From Rhyzopertha dominica (taxonomy: Eukaryota; Arthropoda; Insecta; Coleoptera; Bostrichidae): a stretch of DNA of 64,000 nucleotides. The notes under the pieces are model-generated. The model was not told the DNA's origin and did no database searches. It saw only the letters and a list, made by a program, of their open reading frames with translations. The DNA is taken from positions 16,058,001 through 16,122,000 of the forward strand of contig QCXZ01000137.1 of the NCBI GenBank assembly GCA_025024175.1, read 5' to 3'. A program made the translations under genes and the position numbers. This document shows, in pieces, positions 37,421-49,285 of this stretch (within the stretch, counting starts at the first letter, position 1; each line of letters starts with the position of its first letter).

Positions 37421-38672
37421 CTAAGAGCTTTTTCAGATTTAGAAAGCCAGAAGAAGCTAAACGACTGATTTTGTCCAGCAACACAGTCAGCCCTGTCGTT
37501 TTTCGGGAAGTACTACTTGCAGCTTTTCAATAAGGTGAAATATGGTTCTCCCCTTCAAAAGAGGAATACCTTTTTGATCCCAAAAACTTTACTGGATGAT
37601 GGAAGAGTGCTGGACGCAGAAAATCCATATCACTCATCCGAAACATGTTGAAATAGTGATGCGAAATATCAGCACAGTTCAGTTTTTTCTCATGTGTAAG
37701 AATTCACTTAGGATATAATGGCACATTCTAAGATATCCTTCCTGTCTCAACAATTTCAAACAACTTTAACTTCCAATCACCTAACACAATACAGCATATT
37801 TATATATAGGGATCATGCTACATCTTCTGTGCTTCTTTCACTACACTTGAAGTCCACAACCCACGATTATTAGGTTAAGAATGAAGGAGAGATCAATTGC
37901 CCAATATGAAATCTAACTCAGTTTTGATTTTGGTTGACGCTAAACAATTGATATGCAAATATTTTATGATCACTCACACTTTTCTCCTTGTTTGCCAAAT
38001 TATTAAACACTTCACTACACATACAATCAAAATTAAACAAATGACACACTTGATGAAAACATTAAATTTGAGAATCTTCGTCAGACCAAAAATTTTTCAT
38101 CCCATCGTGTTATGTAGAAAACTGGTATTACTGAAATATAAATAATGCAGTAACATTTTTCTTCAGAAAAAATATATTATGATTATGTACTAATTGATGT
38201 ATGCACTGCTTTGTGTAGTTTTGTAGCGGAGGTGACTTTTTGTATATAGCAAATTGTCAATTGTATAATTCCTTCAATTCCTGACACCAGCACAGTTTTG
38301 AGAAATGAACTAAAATTGTTACTTTAGTTTCTACCTATGAAATTTCTTTAATGAATTAAAAAAATATTTGCGAATATGGCACACAAACTACAGCCAATTG
38401 TATTTCCTTTATAAAATAAATAGAAACTATTGTTAAATGTCAATTTTTGTATCTGCGTTATTATTAAAATAAAAGGTGTTTTTGTACGTTTATTAATTTC
38501 TTGCTATGTTTAGAATCGCTGTTAATAAGATAAAAACTAAAATCGAAGCGAATGCGTATGCGTGCGATGAATTGTTTTGGCGAGAAATATCAGCGTCGCG
38601 AGGAGATGCAAAAGTAGGCAATGAGTATGGATGTGTCATTTTTGACAGAGAGAAATGTTCTTGATTTTGGCT

Positions 38673-38786
38673 CAGTGAGAGCGAGGTCTTTGGCCATGAT
38701 GTGCCTCAGGCAGTGAGAGTAAGGTCTTTGGCCATGATGTGCCTCAGGCAGTGAGAGTAAGGTCTTTGGCCATGATGTGCCTCAGG
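38673..38786. repeat. 38-bp tandem repeat, three copies
   Basis: The unit runs from cagtgagagtaaggtctttg to catgatgtgcctcagg. Copies 2 and 3 are identical and copy 1 differs by two or three bases. It lies directly left of the GC-rich block. Confidence 0.95.
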
Positions 38787-39260
38787 CAGTTTTAAACCCC
38801 TAGCGCAGAGTGCCCGGTTAACAGCCGTGGTTCCTTCGAGTGGGTGACTTGCATTCCGGGGGGTAATGCGGGCTACTCGAATGACATAGTTCTGGTGGAG
38901 AGGGTAGCCTTATTAGGTGCCCCCGATCCGGGCTATTGGAATGCGACCCTATAGGCCTTAGGGTGAGCGTTCGGGGAAGCCTCTACTATTTCAGGTTGAC
39001 ACTAGCTAGTTGTTGAAGAGAGAAAACTAACAAGGTATTCATAACCACCATTGATAAAGATGTAATCTCAGGGATGAAGCCATAGACAGGGCAAGGATGA
39101 GGCCCTGGGGTGAAAACCCCTCTGTGAATCTTAACTGTATCTGTTTGAGTTTAACGGATGAGTAACTTATGTTTTGTTTTTGCATCTCCCGCGCGTAAGT
39201 GAAACCGCCTTGACTGTCCACCGGAGTGACCGCATTGTTATGACCCACGGATGAAGGCGG
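38787..39260. other. GC-rich block of unknown origin
   Basis: About 470 bp, markedly GC-richer than its surroundings, with no long open frame on either strand. Its texture (runs such as ccggggggtaatgcggg) suggests the untranslated end of a non-LTR retrotransposon or a structured repeat, but no family is recognised. Together with the 38-bp repeats it may be one mobile unit. Confidence 0.35.
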
Positions 39261-40169
39261 CGATAATGTAAGTTTTTCTTGATTATTCCCGCATCAGTTT
39301 TTCTATGTTTTTCACTATGTCATTTTGGGATGACAATGGGCTCGTTCCACACAACCAAAAAACTTAAAATAAGTAATTTTTTGTCAAAGTACTTTGTGTT
39401 TGGAGTTTGATGAGCTATTTGATTAACTATCAAAGTTGCTGAATAATTAATAATAAATGTTTAAAGTTTATATGACATCATAAATCTGTGATCATATAAA
39501 CTACCTTACAGCTTTGTCACATGTAACCCTTAATAGGCAGCATTAATACCTTTTTAATTATTTTGAACTTCTACATCTACATTTACTTATTAGTGTAAAA
39601 GAAAAATATTAGTATTTTAATAATACATTAGAATGAAAACATAATAATATATTAACAGAAAAGTTCCTAATTTTAACGTTTAAAACATCACAATTATTTG
39701 TCAGCACATGTTGGCAACATTGCTCGTCCCTGCAGTAGTTTCAATTAAGAGCAAGCCAGTAAGGCAACCGCCTGCACAGGTGTTTATTATTTACCAACTT
39801 CAAATTTTCATTTTGTTGTTTTACATTGTTCTTTAACTGTTTTCTTGTGTTTTGCCTCCAGTTTCTTACGATGTCATCAAGAAGTGCAGTTAGTGAAGGT
39901 TTTTGCTTGAAGGCACAAGAGAAAACTTTACATGAGATATACAAATGAACTACGAATTGCTAATTCACATATGAACTTTATATATGATTTTTTTTTGCAC
40001 TCACTCTTATGAGAAATGAGAGATAATCTATCGAAAGTTTGTTAACCAATTGATGCATACAGAGACTTATTTATTACGTCACAAGAACAAATTCAAAATC
40101 ATTTTAATTTTTTGTGCAATTTACGAATCGAAATGAAAAAACAACGTGTTGTATTTGTAGTTCTTGACA

Positions 40170-40302
40170 GGCTCTTTCAGATAATGCAATAAAAAAAATC
40201 ATGAAAACAGCCCATTGTGTTGGTGGGACGCATTTTAAAATTAAAGAGTTCTATTACTACACAAAGCAGCATCAGCCTCCAAAACCACGCCAAATGTAAC
40301 TC
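40170..40302 (+). pseudogene. Possible antisense FLYWCH scrap
   Basis: The plus strand reads CVGGTHFKIKEFYYYTKQHQ, then PPKP and a stop. This resembles the VGGT...TK.HNHPP stretch of V1 (minus strand at about 41640-41700) in order and spacing. The upstream half, with the aromatic and Cys positions, is not present in frame. It is likely a decayed module in reverse orientation, or coincidence. Confidence 0.25.
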
Positions 40303-41375
40303 AAAAAAGTGGTTTGCAATATTGTACAAAATAGTTGGTGTCATATAAATAATTATATTTATAAAATGTTCCTTATAAAATTAATTATAAATGATGTCCT
40401 ATGCTTAATGATGATCAACTCTAACATATAGAATAAGAGGTATCACATTCCAACTAGGGAATCCACTCTGCAAATCCCAGATTCCGCTGAAATTTCGTGG
40501 GATCAACAGGATTAAGCGTGCAGGATCCACAGGATTCAATGCCAATGAATTGATTCTTTGAAACAAGAATTGTAGTTTGTCAAAGATTGTAAAACACGAT
40601 GCAGCAGCCTTGCAGCAATGATTTCAAGATTCAACCTCGTCAAACAGTGCATTAAATGCTAAATAAAGTTATTAATATTATTATTTAAAGCTCTCGTAGA
40701 TCTTAGAATGGCATCATCTTCATATTCTTTTACTGAGGACGAATATAATACTTTGACGGATATTGAAAGAGCTTTAGAACAAGTGAAATTGGTAGTGAAC
40801 TTGTATGCGATAAATATTAATTATTTAAAAACTTTTTATTAGCATATTTAAATTGTTTAATAGGTTGAGTACAGAAAGCGTTAATTTATTGTTTGCTATC
40901 CCGCTATCTTGTGGATCCGCAGGATAGATGACATTTATCCAGCAGGTTTATGGGATACAGTAAAGCGTAACAATTTTTAAAGTTTAAAAGTTACACTACT
41001 TTAATGTAGCACACATGACAATTATAAAAGAAAAAAATTCTACTAGATTGATTATGCAACAATTTCCTATGTGTCATGTATCATATTCCGTAAACCAAAC
41101 CATGTGTTGAATGTGCCACCCAACACCCAACTTTCACCAGTGATTTCAGTCTAATTATAAATATACTTTTTATTGCCTCAATTAAAATCAAGCTAACATA
41201 TTACGTTCATGTTTTATTTTCTATCACTCACCTGACATTTTACAGTCAAGGAATTTTTTTTAATTTCATTTAATCATATACATAACGCAAGCTTTGAAAA
41301 ATTAAAGACTGCCAACTTAAAACGGCACTTGATGATTATCGCAGATCACATCACTATACTAAGCACACACTTAAC

Positions 41376-41935
41376 TTAGACTCCCTCCGTATTTTTACTA
41401 CTATTATCAATAAGTGGTTTGTTAACTTCATTTCTCCACCTTCGCATAGAATGCACCACTTTTGTATATGGACAAGCAGCAGCCCCCTCTGGATTCCTAG
41501 AATCCAGTTTATTTAAAAATAGCCAATTAAAATGTATATTTAAGTACAATTCTTTCACCATATCATATAGAAATCGCATCGTGTACATGGGATAATTTCT
41601 CACACAGTTCTTTAGTTCCCTTACAAAATCATGACGTTCTTTGACATGTCGTATGGGAGGGTGATTGTGTCCTTTAGTGACAGTCAGCTCATCTCTAGTA
41701 CCACCCACAGGTATCATTGCTCTCGCTCGGCATGCTAACCTCTTATATTCAGAACATACCAAATACCTTAAAAATGACAGTGGTGTATATTATTTGTTGC
41801 TAGATAATTCTTAAGCATTGAAATTTGCTTACCTAGTATTTGATTTGCCCTTTATAGTGTTGGTATGGTATATAAAACCATTCACAATAATTCCTGTGGT
41901 ACGAGATTTTTTTGGAAGTACCACTTCCTCAATAT
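41376..41935 (-). CDS. mod(mdg4): mod(mdg4)-like alternative 3' module V1 (FLYWCH, three exons)
   Basis: Exons 41935-41833 (103 nt), 41766-41548 (219 nt) and 41496-41376 (121 nt), with introns of 66 and 51 bp. The first two exons have exactly the same lengths as those of V3. Phase-1 entry gives GAT. It adds 147 residues. FLYWCH part: IIVNGFIYHTN, YLVCSEYKRLACRARAM and HNHPP. Extension: FVRELKNCV, FLYDMVKEL, PYTKVVHSMRRWRNEV. The last intron (41547-41497) is 51 bp and open in frame, so if it is retained the protein gains 17 residues rather than being truncated. It is the module closest to the linker exon. Confidence 0.86.
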
Positions 41936-43996
41936 CTATCAAACAAAAAAATATCTCCAGCGTTTTATCCATGAACTTCGACATTTACGTCATGGTAGGA
42001 CAACAGGTGATAAAAACGAGTAAGCCCTTACCTGTATATAAACAGCTTGTGGTTATTATTTATACACGAACACTAATCACTTTGCACTGCACACAATGTC
42101 ACAAAATATGTTAAGATATGTCTGGATTATTATTGTTATACCTACTATGGCGTAAAATATCAGGTTTCATTCATTGTTTTTTGAGTTAAAGGCTACTATA
42201 CAAATGGTTCTCTCACTGGCTTGTCAGAGGTATGTGCAAAATCAAACAATTTAGAAAAGTTACGATGTAATAAAAGCTATATATTTTAGCATAAATAAAC
42301 GTTAAAAAAATAAAGTCAGAAATACAGGAAAGCAAGAAAACACAATCATTTAAAATGTGTGCATTTAAATAAAGTTGAAGTTATTTTTCAATAAATGCAG
42401 TTAGCTCACTTCTTACAGTATGGTATCATCAGTAATAGTTACAGACAACAGATATAGTTGTCTGTGTAGAAAATGAAGAAAAAACAATAAAATTAAGACA
42501 AATTTCAACTAGGCACCAGTTATGTTAGGTAATTTCTGGCTTTGTTTCTTATAAAAACAAACTTTATTTTAATACGTTATAGTTCTATCATATGAAGGTT
42601 TTCATATACGTAAAGGGCATTTTAAGAAAGAAGAATAAAATTATAGTGCGCTTTGAACACAGGGTGCACAAGAGAGTGGTACTAGAATATTCATGTTCAT
42701 GTGTGACTGGAGGAATAGCTGCAAGTGAAAAGGCCAAATTATTGTAATAAGTAGGTGTTGGGAAATATTAAACTATTTGACAAACACCTGTATTTTGTAA
42801 AGGCCGTTTGAGAAATTCTAGGAAAAAACAGCAGCAGTATCTAGGAATTTTCAATACTACCTGTCTGACCTCTTTGGTAGTATGTTGTAGGTCACATTGT
42901 AACTCCCAATGATTGAATATTGGAGAAAAAGTAGAAACAAACTGAATATTGGGCTACTTAAAATACATCAGTTAAAACTAATTATACAATGACTTAAGTG
43001 AGTTCTTTTATTGCATACTATACTAATTGCTCAAAATAAAACTCTTAATAGAGCTAGAGCTTCAAAAAAGTAAAAAATTGGTTGTAATACTATTTTCCTA
43101 GTTAATGTTAATAATTATTGTAAATCAGGGTCATTTAGTCCAAAACAGCACCCAAACTATAGTAACATTTGGTAATCCATCAATTCCCAAGTGAAATGTC
43201 AATCTAGTACCTTTAATTGTCCAAGATTACCAAAATACGAAAAGTGGCAAGCTTACCATCAATTGATCAAACACAATAGTCAATAATGTATCACTAATAG
43301 TTATTAGTGCCAACAACACCACACAGTGTCATGCTTTGCAGACTGTCCAATTGTACTGTGACATGAATTTTTTATTATTGTTACGAGTTGACAACTACAA
43401 ATTTCTTCGAGTATTTCACGCACATGTACAATAATAATACTGCCAATTAATAATCTGTAAGTCTGAAAAATTTCCTGATAAAAGAACTGCTAACTCTTTC
43501 TGTATAGTTTCCAAGGAACAAATAAAATGAGAGCTACAAACCTACTATGTGAACCTTTTGTCTGTTATGCTTCAGTTTCACTTTTGTGCAATATAGTTTG
43601 ATTATTTTAATATAGGGCAAAGTCACCATCTACCTCCTACAATCTTACTGAAAAATTTTAACAATAGAGATAGCTACTTATTTTGAGGCTGAATTAGGTT
43701 GTACCTATTAATTATTACAAAATATGAACTGCAAAGGTTACTTAGGGTCTTTTTAGTGTTGCATGAAGAGCATAGAGTACATGTGATGAAATGATATAGA
43801 ATCAATATAAAGAAGAACTGGCAATGAGACACTAAAAGCCTTAACGTGACCAAAACAAGATAAACTATTGTTTAAATTAAAAACCCCAAAAACAAGGCAA
43901 AATAAACAGATTAATAATTTACATTTTAATGGGCAGGCACAACTCTAATTGCACATACCACTGACATCAATGAAAAGACTATTTTCAGAAGCATAC
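41936..43996. other. Intron between the linker exon and V1
   Basis: AT-rich intronic sequence. No FLYWCH exon, transposon or RNA gene is recognised. Confidence 0.4.
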
Positions 43997-44399
43997 CTTG
44001 TCCTTCTCCCACAGCGTCTCCACTTGTTCCAGCTTGCGGTTCTTCCTCACTCCCTTCCATCACGCTGTAATCGTCAGCATCGTCAGCCTGAGAATCCTCT
44101 AAGGGGTCATCACCAAAAGTATCGTCCTGGCCACCCTGAACATTTGCCCCACTCTCATATGGCTCCATTTTAAACTGGACCGTTTCCTCTGTTGATTTCG
44201 AATCGACTTTGGATGGAGTTTTGGTTTCTACAGAAGTGACTGACGACACTTTAGCTCTCTTGGAGGCTGGACCGAAGGGCCTTTTTATACGAGGTGATTT
44301 TGTATCTTCTGCCTCCCGACTGGTCCTTTTAGCCTGTGGAGATGGGGCCGTTTGCTGTTTGGTTTCTTCATGATTGTTCTCAGTAATATCTTCTGATGA
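43997..44399 (-). CDS. mod(mdg4): mod(mdg4)-like common linker exon
   Basis: A 403-nt exon, acceptor attttctgtttcatcag, phase 0 in; donor GGACAAG/gtatgc, phase 1 out. It encodes 134 residues plus one base. The content is low-complexity: an NLS-like basic stretch (RIKRPFGPASKRAK), a possible SUMO site (FKME) and an acidic C-terminal half (DDTFGDDPLEDSQADDADDY). It lies between the BTB exon and the FLYWCH modules and is shared by all isoforms. The phase-1 donor fits all seven alternative acceptors and the candidate cassette exon. It is shorter than the common linker region of Drosophila Mod(mdg4). Confidence 0.85.
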
Positions 44400-46353
44400 C
44401 TGATGAAACAGAAAATATATTTTTTTTAATTTCCACCATCTAATGTGATATAGATTTTATATGTACAGGGTTGCTGCCACCAGCGATCGCTGTGTCCAGT
44501 TTGACTGTTATGACAGATTAAATGATTACAAAAAAAGGTTGTGCCAAATTGGTCAAACCGCTGATTAACATTTACTAGTTTATGTCAAGAGGTTAAAAGC
44601 CTTTCAGTTTATGTTAACAGCCAACTTATACAATCTCACATTAAAAACCTAAGAAGTGATACTTTTTATACCCACATAGACTTGTGATAACAAAGTGCAG
44701 ATAAAACAATTCTTAGGTTTTAAATAACACTGTCGATAATGGTCACTGTATGCTGTTCTATATTCACTACGAATCTAAGGCGTTTGGAAAAAACAGTTTT
44801 CATGGAAAAGAAAAAACCATTTAATGATTTAAGCTATTAACTAGTCTTGTGGTTGATCTAATATCTTGAACATACCTAATTGTTAACCAATTACATGTGT
44901 ATTTATTAAAAGTACCAGCCTTAATAATTTGTTTCAAAATTTGAATTTTCATTCATTATTTTTTAACAGGATTCATATTAGGCTAATTTTTAACAGGTTA
45001 TATCTTAACCAATTTATTACTGGTTAATTTTTAACCAGTTATTACAAGATCACTTCTTACGGTTGTTTGAAAAGTACAATGAAACCCCGGAACTAACGTT
45101 CTTTTTTAACAAAAAATCCAAGCTCTATAAAAAAAGTTTATTGCAATTTGCAACAGTATAGCCAAAATTAAGCCTGTACTTGTAGTATAAAGTAGAAAAT
45201 TAATGTAAACATCTATTAAATGTACTTATATATACCTATTTACACACTATGTTCATGACCGGATTAAGCTATGTGAAATCTTGAAATCCTTAATAAATTA
45301 CAGTTAAAAAACTTTCAAAACTAAACTTTAGCGAGATCATACAATAAACAACGACCAAAATTACCCAACGTCTAACCTGACGATAAGCTGTCAAATGGCA
45401 GAACTTATTCATCTACCCGATTCAGGAACAGTTGCAATTTTCTAAAACAGGTTCTTATATTCCTATCTCCGAATTTTGATGTAAAAATTTGTACTATAAA
45501 AATAATATGCTTGCATTTAAGCAAGTGCACAATGTTAATGTTCGTGGGTGGATTCTCTCTATCTTCTCATACTCATGAAAAGTTTAAAGGATGTTTTGAG
45601 TATGTTGCCCGCATATTTACAATAAACACTGCCCTAATGTTTTAAATAGAGGCTTAAAACCTTTTTGTTGCAATAATAATGCATACATGTCTGTGTACTG
45701 CATTTTTTGGTTTAAGTGGAAGACCAGATATACTGAACTCACACCTTTTGTGCCTAATTTTGTTTATAATTAAGGTATATGTAATTTTTGTCTTTTAGTA
45801 ATAGTTTTTAACACATGTGTTTTTTTTTTGGGGGGGGGGGCACAATGAAGGTATTATTATTATTAAATATTTGGCATCAGTCGTCTGATTCCAGCTTTAC
45901 CGAAACTGTAAATATCACCATAACCGTAATAAAAACTAGAGGATTCGCAAGTTACTTTCTTTTACATATAGTAGGTTCTGTGTTAGGTTTTTTATCATTC
46001 GCATCAATAAGTCATATACATTATTTTAAAACACATTGATACCTAGTTGACCTGTATTTGCGTTGAATTACACTAACCAAAACCTGCCTATATCTATAGT
46101 TAGACCTGACCTAAAAATTATGTGAAAATCAAATGTTTTACATCATATCCAAGCATTTTTATGATGCGAAAAAAAGCAACTTCATATACTGCATAGTGTC
46201 GAATTTCGAGATCCATTTGTTTAAATTTTATTCACACGTTACTTATCCTACTGCTGGCGTTCATCTTATTTTTTACATCGCCGCCTGCAGGAAATTTGAA
46301 GTCCAATCTCTGAAGATTAGTTAGATCAAAATTGGGGAATTATGTGTTCTCAA

Positions 46354-46661
46354 CACTGATCTCTAAAAATAACTGGATGTCGCTTACCTACCAAAATGCA
46401 ATTGTGACAAATTGAAGCCCCTTTAGCGCTTCTAGCTGCTGGTCATTGTACTAAAATTTTAACAAAAGCTCGCATCTGCGGTAAATATGACGTTGATGAT
46501 TGATGATTAAAATCGTGAACCTAACCTAAAAAATACGACATTTTCTTTGAAAGCTCCGTTAAATTTATAGTATCATGACCAGCATGGTGACACACGAGTT
46601 CCTACTTGTCACAGTTTTGAAGGACTTATGCAACATCCAGTTTTTTTTTTAGAGATCAGTG
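46354..46661. mobile_element. 308-bp P-like MITE, 8-bp TSD
   Basis: Inverted termini CACTGATCTCTAAAAATAAC and the complementary end ...AGAGATCAGTG, with subterminal ctggatgt/acatccag. It is flanked by GTTCTCAA on both sides (46346-46353 and 46662-46669). The left ~150 bp match 59977-60125, the left end of the larger element in MCM2 intron 4. It lies in the intron between the BTB and linker exons. It is noncoding. Confidence 0.92.
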
Positions 46662-46883
46662 GTTCTCAATAATTACCAGTAAGATCAGACTTGTTTTGAG
46701 GCAACCGATAATTATTGTGAATATTTTCTTCGTGTCTTACATAGCATCTCATACGCTTCTCCCAGACATAGTTCGATTGTCCCAACTGATGTGCACATAA
46801 AGTGAGGGAATGGACAAAAAATGGCATATTTACAATAATGACCAGTAACCAAAGTGCAAATTACTTTGGCATCGTTTACTTAC

Positions 46884-47240
46884 ATTTCCATCTCCCGTCA
46901 GGCCCTTAATTTGCAGTGCTTCTGCAGTTTTTATAAAGGTGCTCAAGTTCTCCTGATTAACTTGTACTTCTCCCTGATACATGAACTGCAACAGGTCGGT
47001 CAGAGCTGAATAGCTTACATCCTTCATGAATACGATTGGATGTTTGCAGGGATTTGATTTGAAGAGATTCCTGAAGTACGGACTACAAACAGAGAGCACC
47101 ATTTTGTGAGCCTTCAGGTATTTTCCCTCTACTGCAAGAGTAACATCCACTAAATCCTCAGTTTCTAATAATGAATGCATCCCCGAACTCATGTTTTTGT
47201 GGAAGTTGTCCCAACAAAGGGAAAACTGCTCGGAAGCCAT
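46884..47240 (-). CDS. mod(mdg4): mod(mdg4)-like common BTB exon
   Basis: The start codon is at 47240 (ATGGCTTCCGAG) and the exon ends with donor GGAAAT/gtaagt at 46884/46883. It encodes 119 residues in phase 0, almost exactly one BTB/POZ domain of the insect 'ttk' type: [58 protein letters not shown] and [14 protein letters not shown] domains of this type oligomerise. With the FLYWCH 3' modules this identifies a mod(mdg4) homologue (insulator and chromatin roles in Drosophila). Lola-like BTB genes are excluded because their alternative ends are C2H2 fingers. Confidence 0.88.
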
Positions 47241-47640
47241 CGTGCTGTTAGTGTACTAAAAGTGAAAATTTATTACACAATCATCAATACAAAACCGCGA
47301 ACAGTTTGAAAGTAGTTTGAAAGACCAATACATAGGTACATCGGTGTTTGGAATATGGCGTCTGATCTACTCTGTAATATATTGCTCCCTACTTACTGTT
47401 AAGCGTTTAAAATTTCACTTACACCAGCAGCAGTGTCTATATTACTACGCGATATACTCAAACAATAACAAATACTTTAATGAAATAGTAATCTCGGCAA
47501 GATTATTGTTGCGGCGTTCAAACTACTTTACACTAGAGAAACCACGCTACCGCCATTACAAAAATATCACCAACAAAAGGTTGACTGATCCAATGTTGCC
47601 AATTCTACCGCTACCGCCCAGGAACCATTTTGTATAACTT
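47241..47640 (-). promoter_or_regulatory. Leader exon and promoter region of the BTB-FLYWCH gene
   Basis: The coding exon extends to 47255, where an acceptor (ttttcacttttag) is seen. A matching donor (GGT/gtaagtga) at 47423/47422 would give a 167-bp leader intron. The leader exon therefore lies upstream of 47423, with transcription probably starting between about 47500 and 47640. Open frames on the plus strand here are incidental. Confidence 0.5.
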
Positions 47641-49078
47641 AGATCTCAGATGAGTTCATAGGCAAAATAATTACTAACACATTTTGTACCGCACAAGAAA
47701 AAAAGGTTTTTCACATTTTAATTCTTGTTATAGTGTGTTTTATAAAATATATTACCAAAACTTGGGATTAGATATCACAAATGTAATTGAGCAACAGCTC
47801 AGCTTACAAAATGGATATCAAATCATGTATTAATTTGCTTAATCTCCTGAAAGAAGTAAAACACATATATCTTTTCAGTTATATTCTAGCTAACGACCAT
47901 AGAAAAAGAACAACCTATTTTTTACAAAACAGCACCATCTGAAAACTACTGAATATTGAGAGGTAAAGAATGCTTATCTGAAAGATAACAAAATTAGCTA
48001 GAGCCTAATAAGGTAAATATACTTAATATGTTGCTAAAATAATTGCTAATTGTGAGGTCTACCTTTTTTTTATTTTTAGTCTACACCTTTACAAATTTAG
48101 TTATTGCACCACTTAGTTTGCATATAAAAAATAGCTTACGTAAAAATGTCGATCACAAGCTTTCGATTAAGACCATTTTCAAAAGTATCGGTGCAGTAAT
48201 TATGGAGTGAGTAAAATAATTGTGGTTCTATGTAATATCGTTATCCCGAATGGACCTTTCCATTCTCTCCACAATCCAATCCTAAACATCAGACCTTTTG
48301 GTTTTTATGCCGCCTCCTTTTTTCAACATAACAGGATCAGATGATAGTCCTTATAGGTATACTCCTTAAGATATTTCTTTTTTTAGATCTGATGCCTGTG
48401 TCTTTAACACAGACATCGTATCCTTTATCTAGACTGCTAGATACAATAGCGGCAACGTATGTCATAATATAAATTTATCAAAAATTAAATTAGCGTTTTA
48501 TTTTATTCATTATAAATCAAAATGCGTCCTACACAGTTGGCAACACTGGAGTGTAGTTAAAATTATTTGAAAATAAATAGTCCAGTTTCCAGTAGATGAA
48601 TTGTAGTTTGTAGTAGAGTAGTAGGTATTACTGCACATTTAAAAACAAACTCGATATCAAATTCTCTCTTAATGAAGGTTTTTTTTTACTAATGTAACTT
48701 GTAGGTATTCTACAAACTTCAAACTTTGAAATGAACACGAACAGTAAACTTTATTATTTTTACACTCTTGCCAAGGCTAATAAAGAATTTGTGGGCGTTA
48801 ACCGTTATGTTGATTAAGGCCTGTTTTCATTAATTACTAAATCGGTTTTGCCCAAACACAAAAATTTTAAAATCGAGTTCAGTCCACAAAAGAAACGCAA
48901 AACAATTTATTTTTGAAATGTTTTCATAGCCAAATCCTCTATATTGCATCATAAACTTAAGTAGGCTTTGCTAAAGGAAATTAAATAGAGCGTTTTGATT
49001 TGAAGCAATCAACAAATTTTATTGACCACAATTTGATGGCTTGAGAACTCACGCATGCGCAAACTGTCGTAAACAAAG
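47641..49078. other. Intergenic spacer
   Basis: Separates two divergent genes (BTB-FLYWCH on minus, kinase on plus). AT-rich, no recognised feature. Confidence 0.4.
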
Positions 49079-49285
49079 ATGGCGCACCTTTGTTTTTTGC
49101 TTAACATCTTTGCGATTTTCCCGCTAAACTTGGGAACATTTTGTACGTGGATAATGGCGACGGTATGGATAAATTGGAAAAATTTGTACGTTTGGGAAAA
49201 GCTGGAGAAGGAACATACGGAGTGGTATACAAAGCCAAACACAAGGTTACGGGAAAAATCGTTGCCATCAAGAAAATTAAATTAG
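49079..49285 (+). promoter_or_regulatory. Upstream ORF overlapping the kinase start
   Basis: ATGs at 49079 and 49154 lie in the same frame, out of frame with the kinase start at 49165. Their frame runs 68 codons and stops at 49283-49285, four bases before the exon 1 donor. Depending on where transcription begins, one or both are in the leader. If translated, they would reduce initiation at 49165. Confidence 0.45.

Larger units (their letters stand above)
37132..41375. other. Intronic DNA between V1 and V2
   Basis: Holds the transposase scrap (37275-37420), the 38-bp tandem repeat, the GC-rich block (38787-39260) and a plus-strand FLYWCH-like scrap near 40180, each listed separately. The rest is AT-rich with no gene. 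Confidence 0.35.

Noticed and set aside
43949..44173. Plus-strand 74-codon frame opposite the linker exon
   Set aside because: It is the antisense of the acidic linker exon; its composition follows from that.
47317..47637. Plus-strand 106-codon frame upstream of the BTB gene
   Set aside because: It overlaps the predicted leader exon on the other strand and has no motif or splice context.
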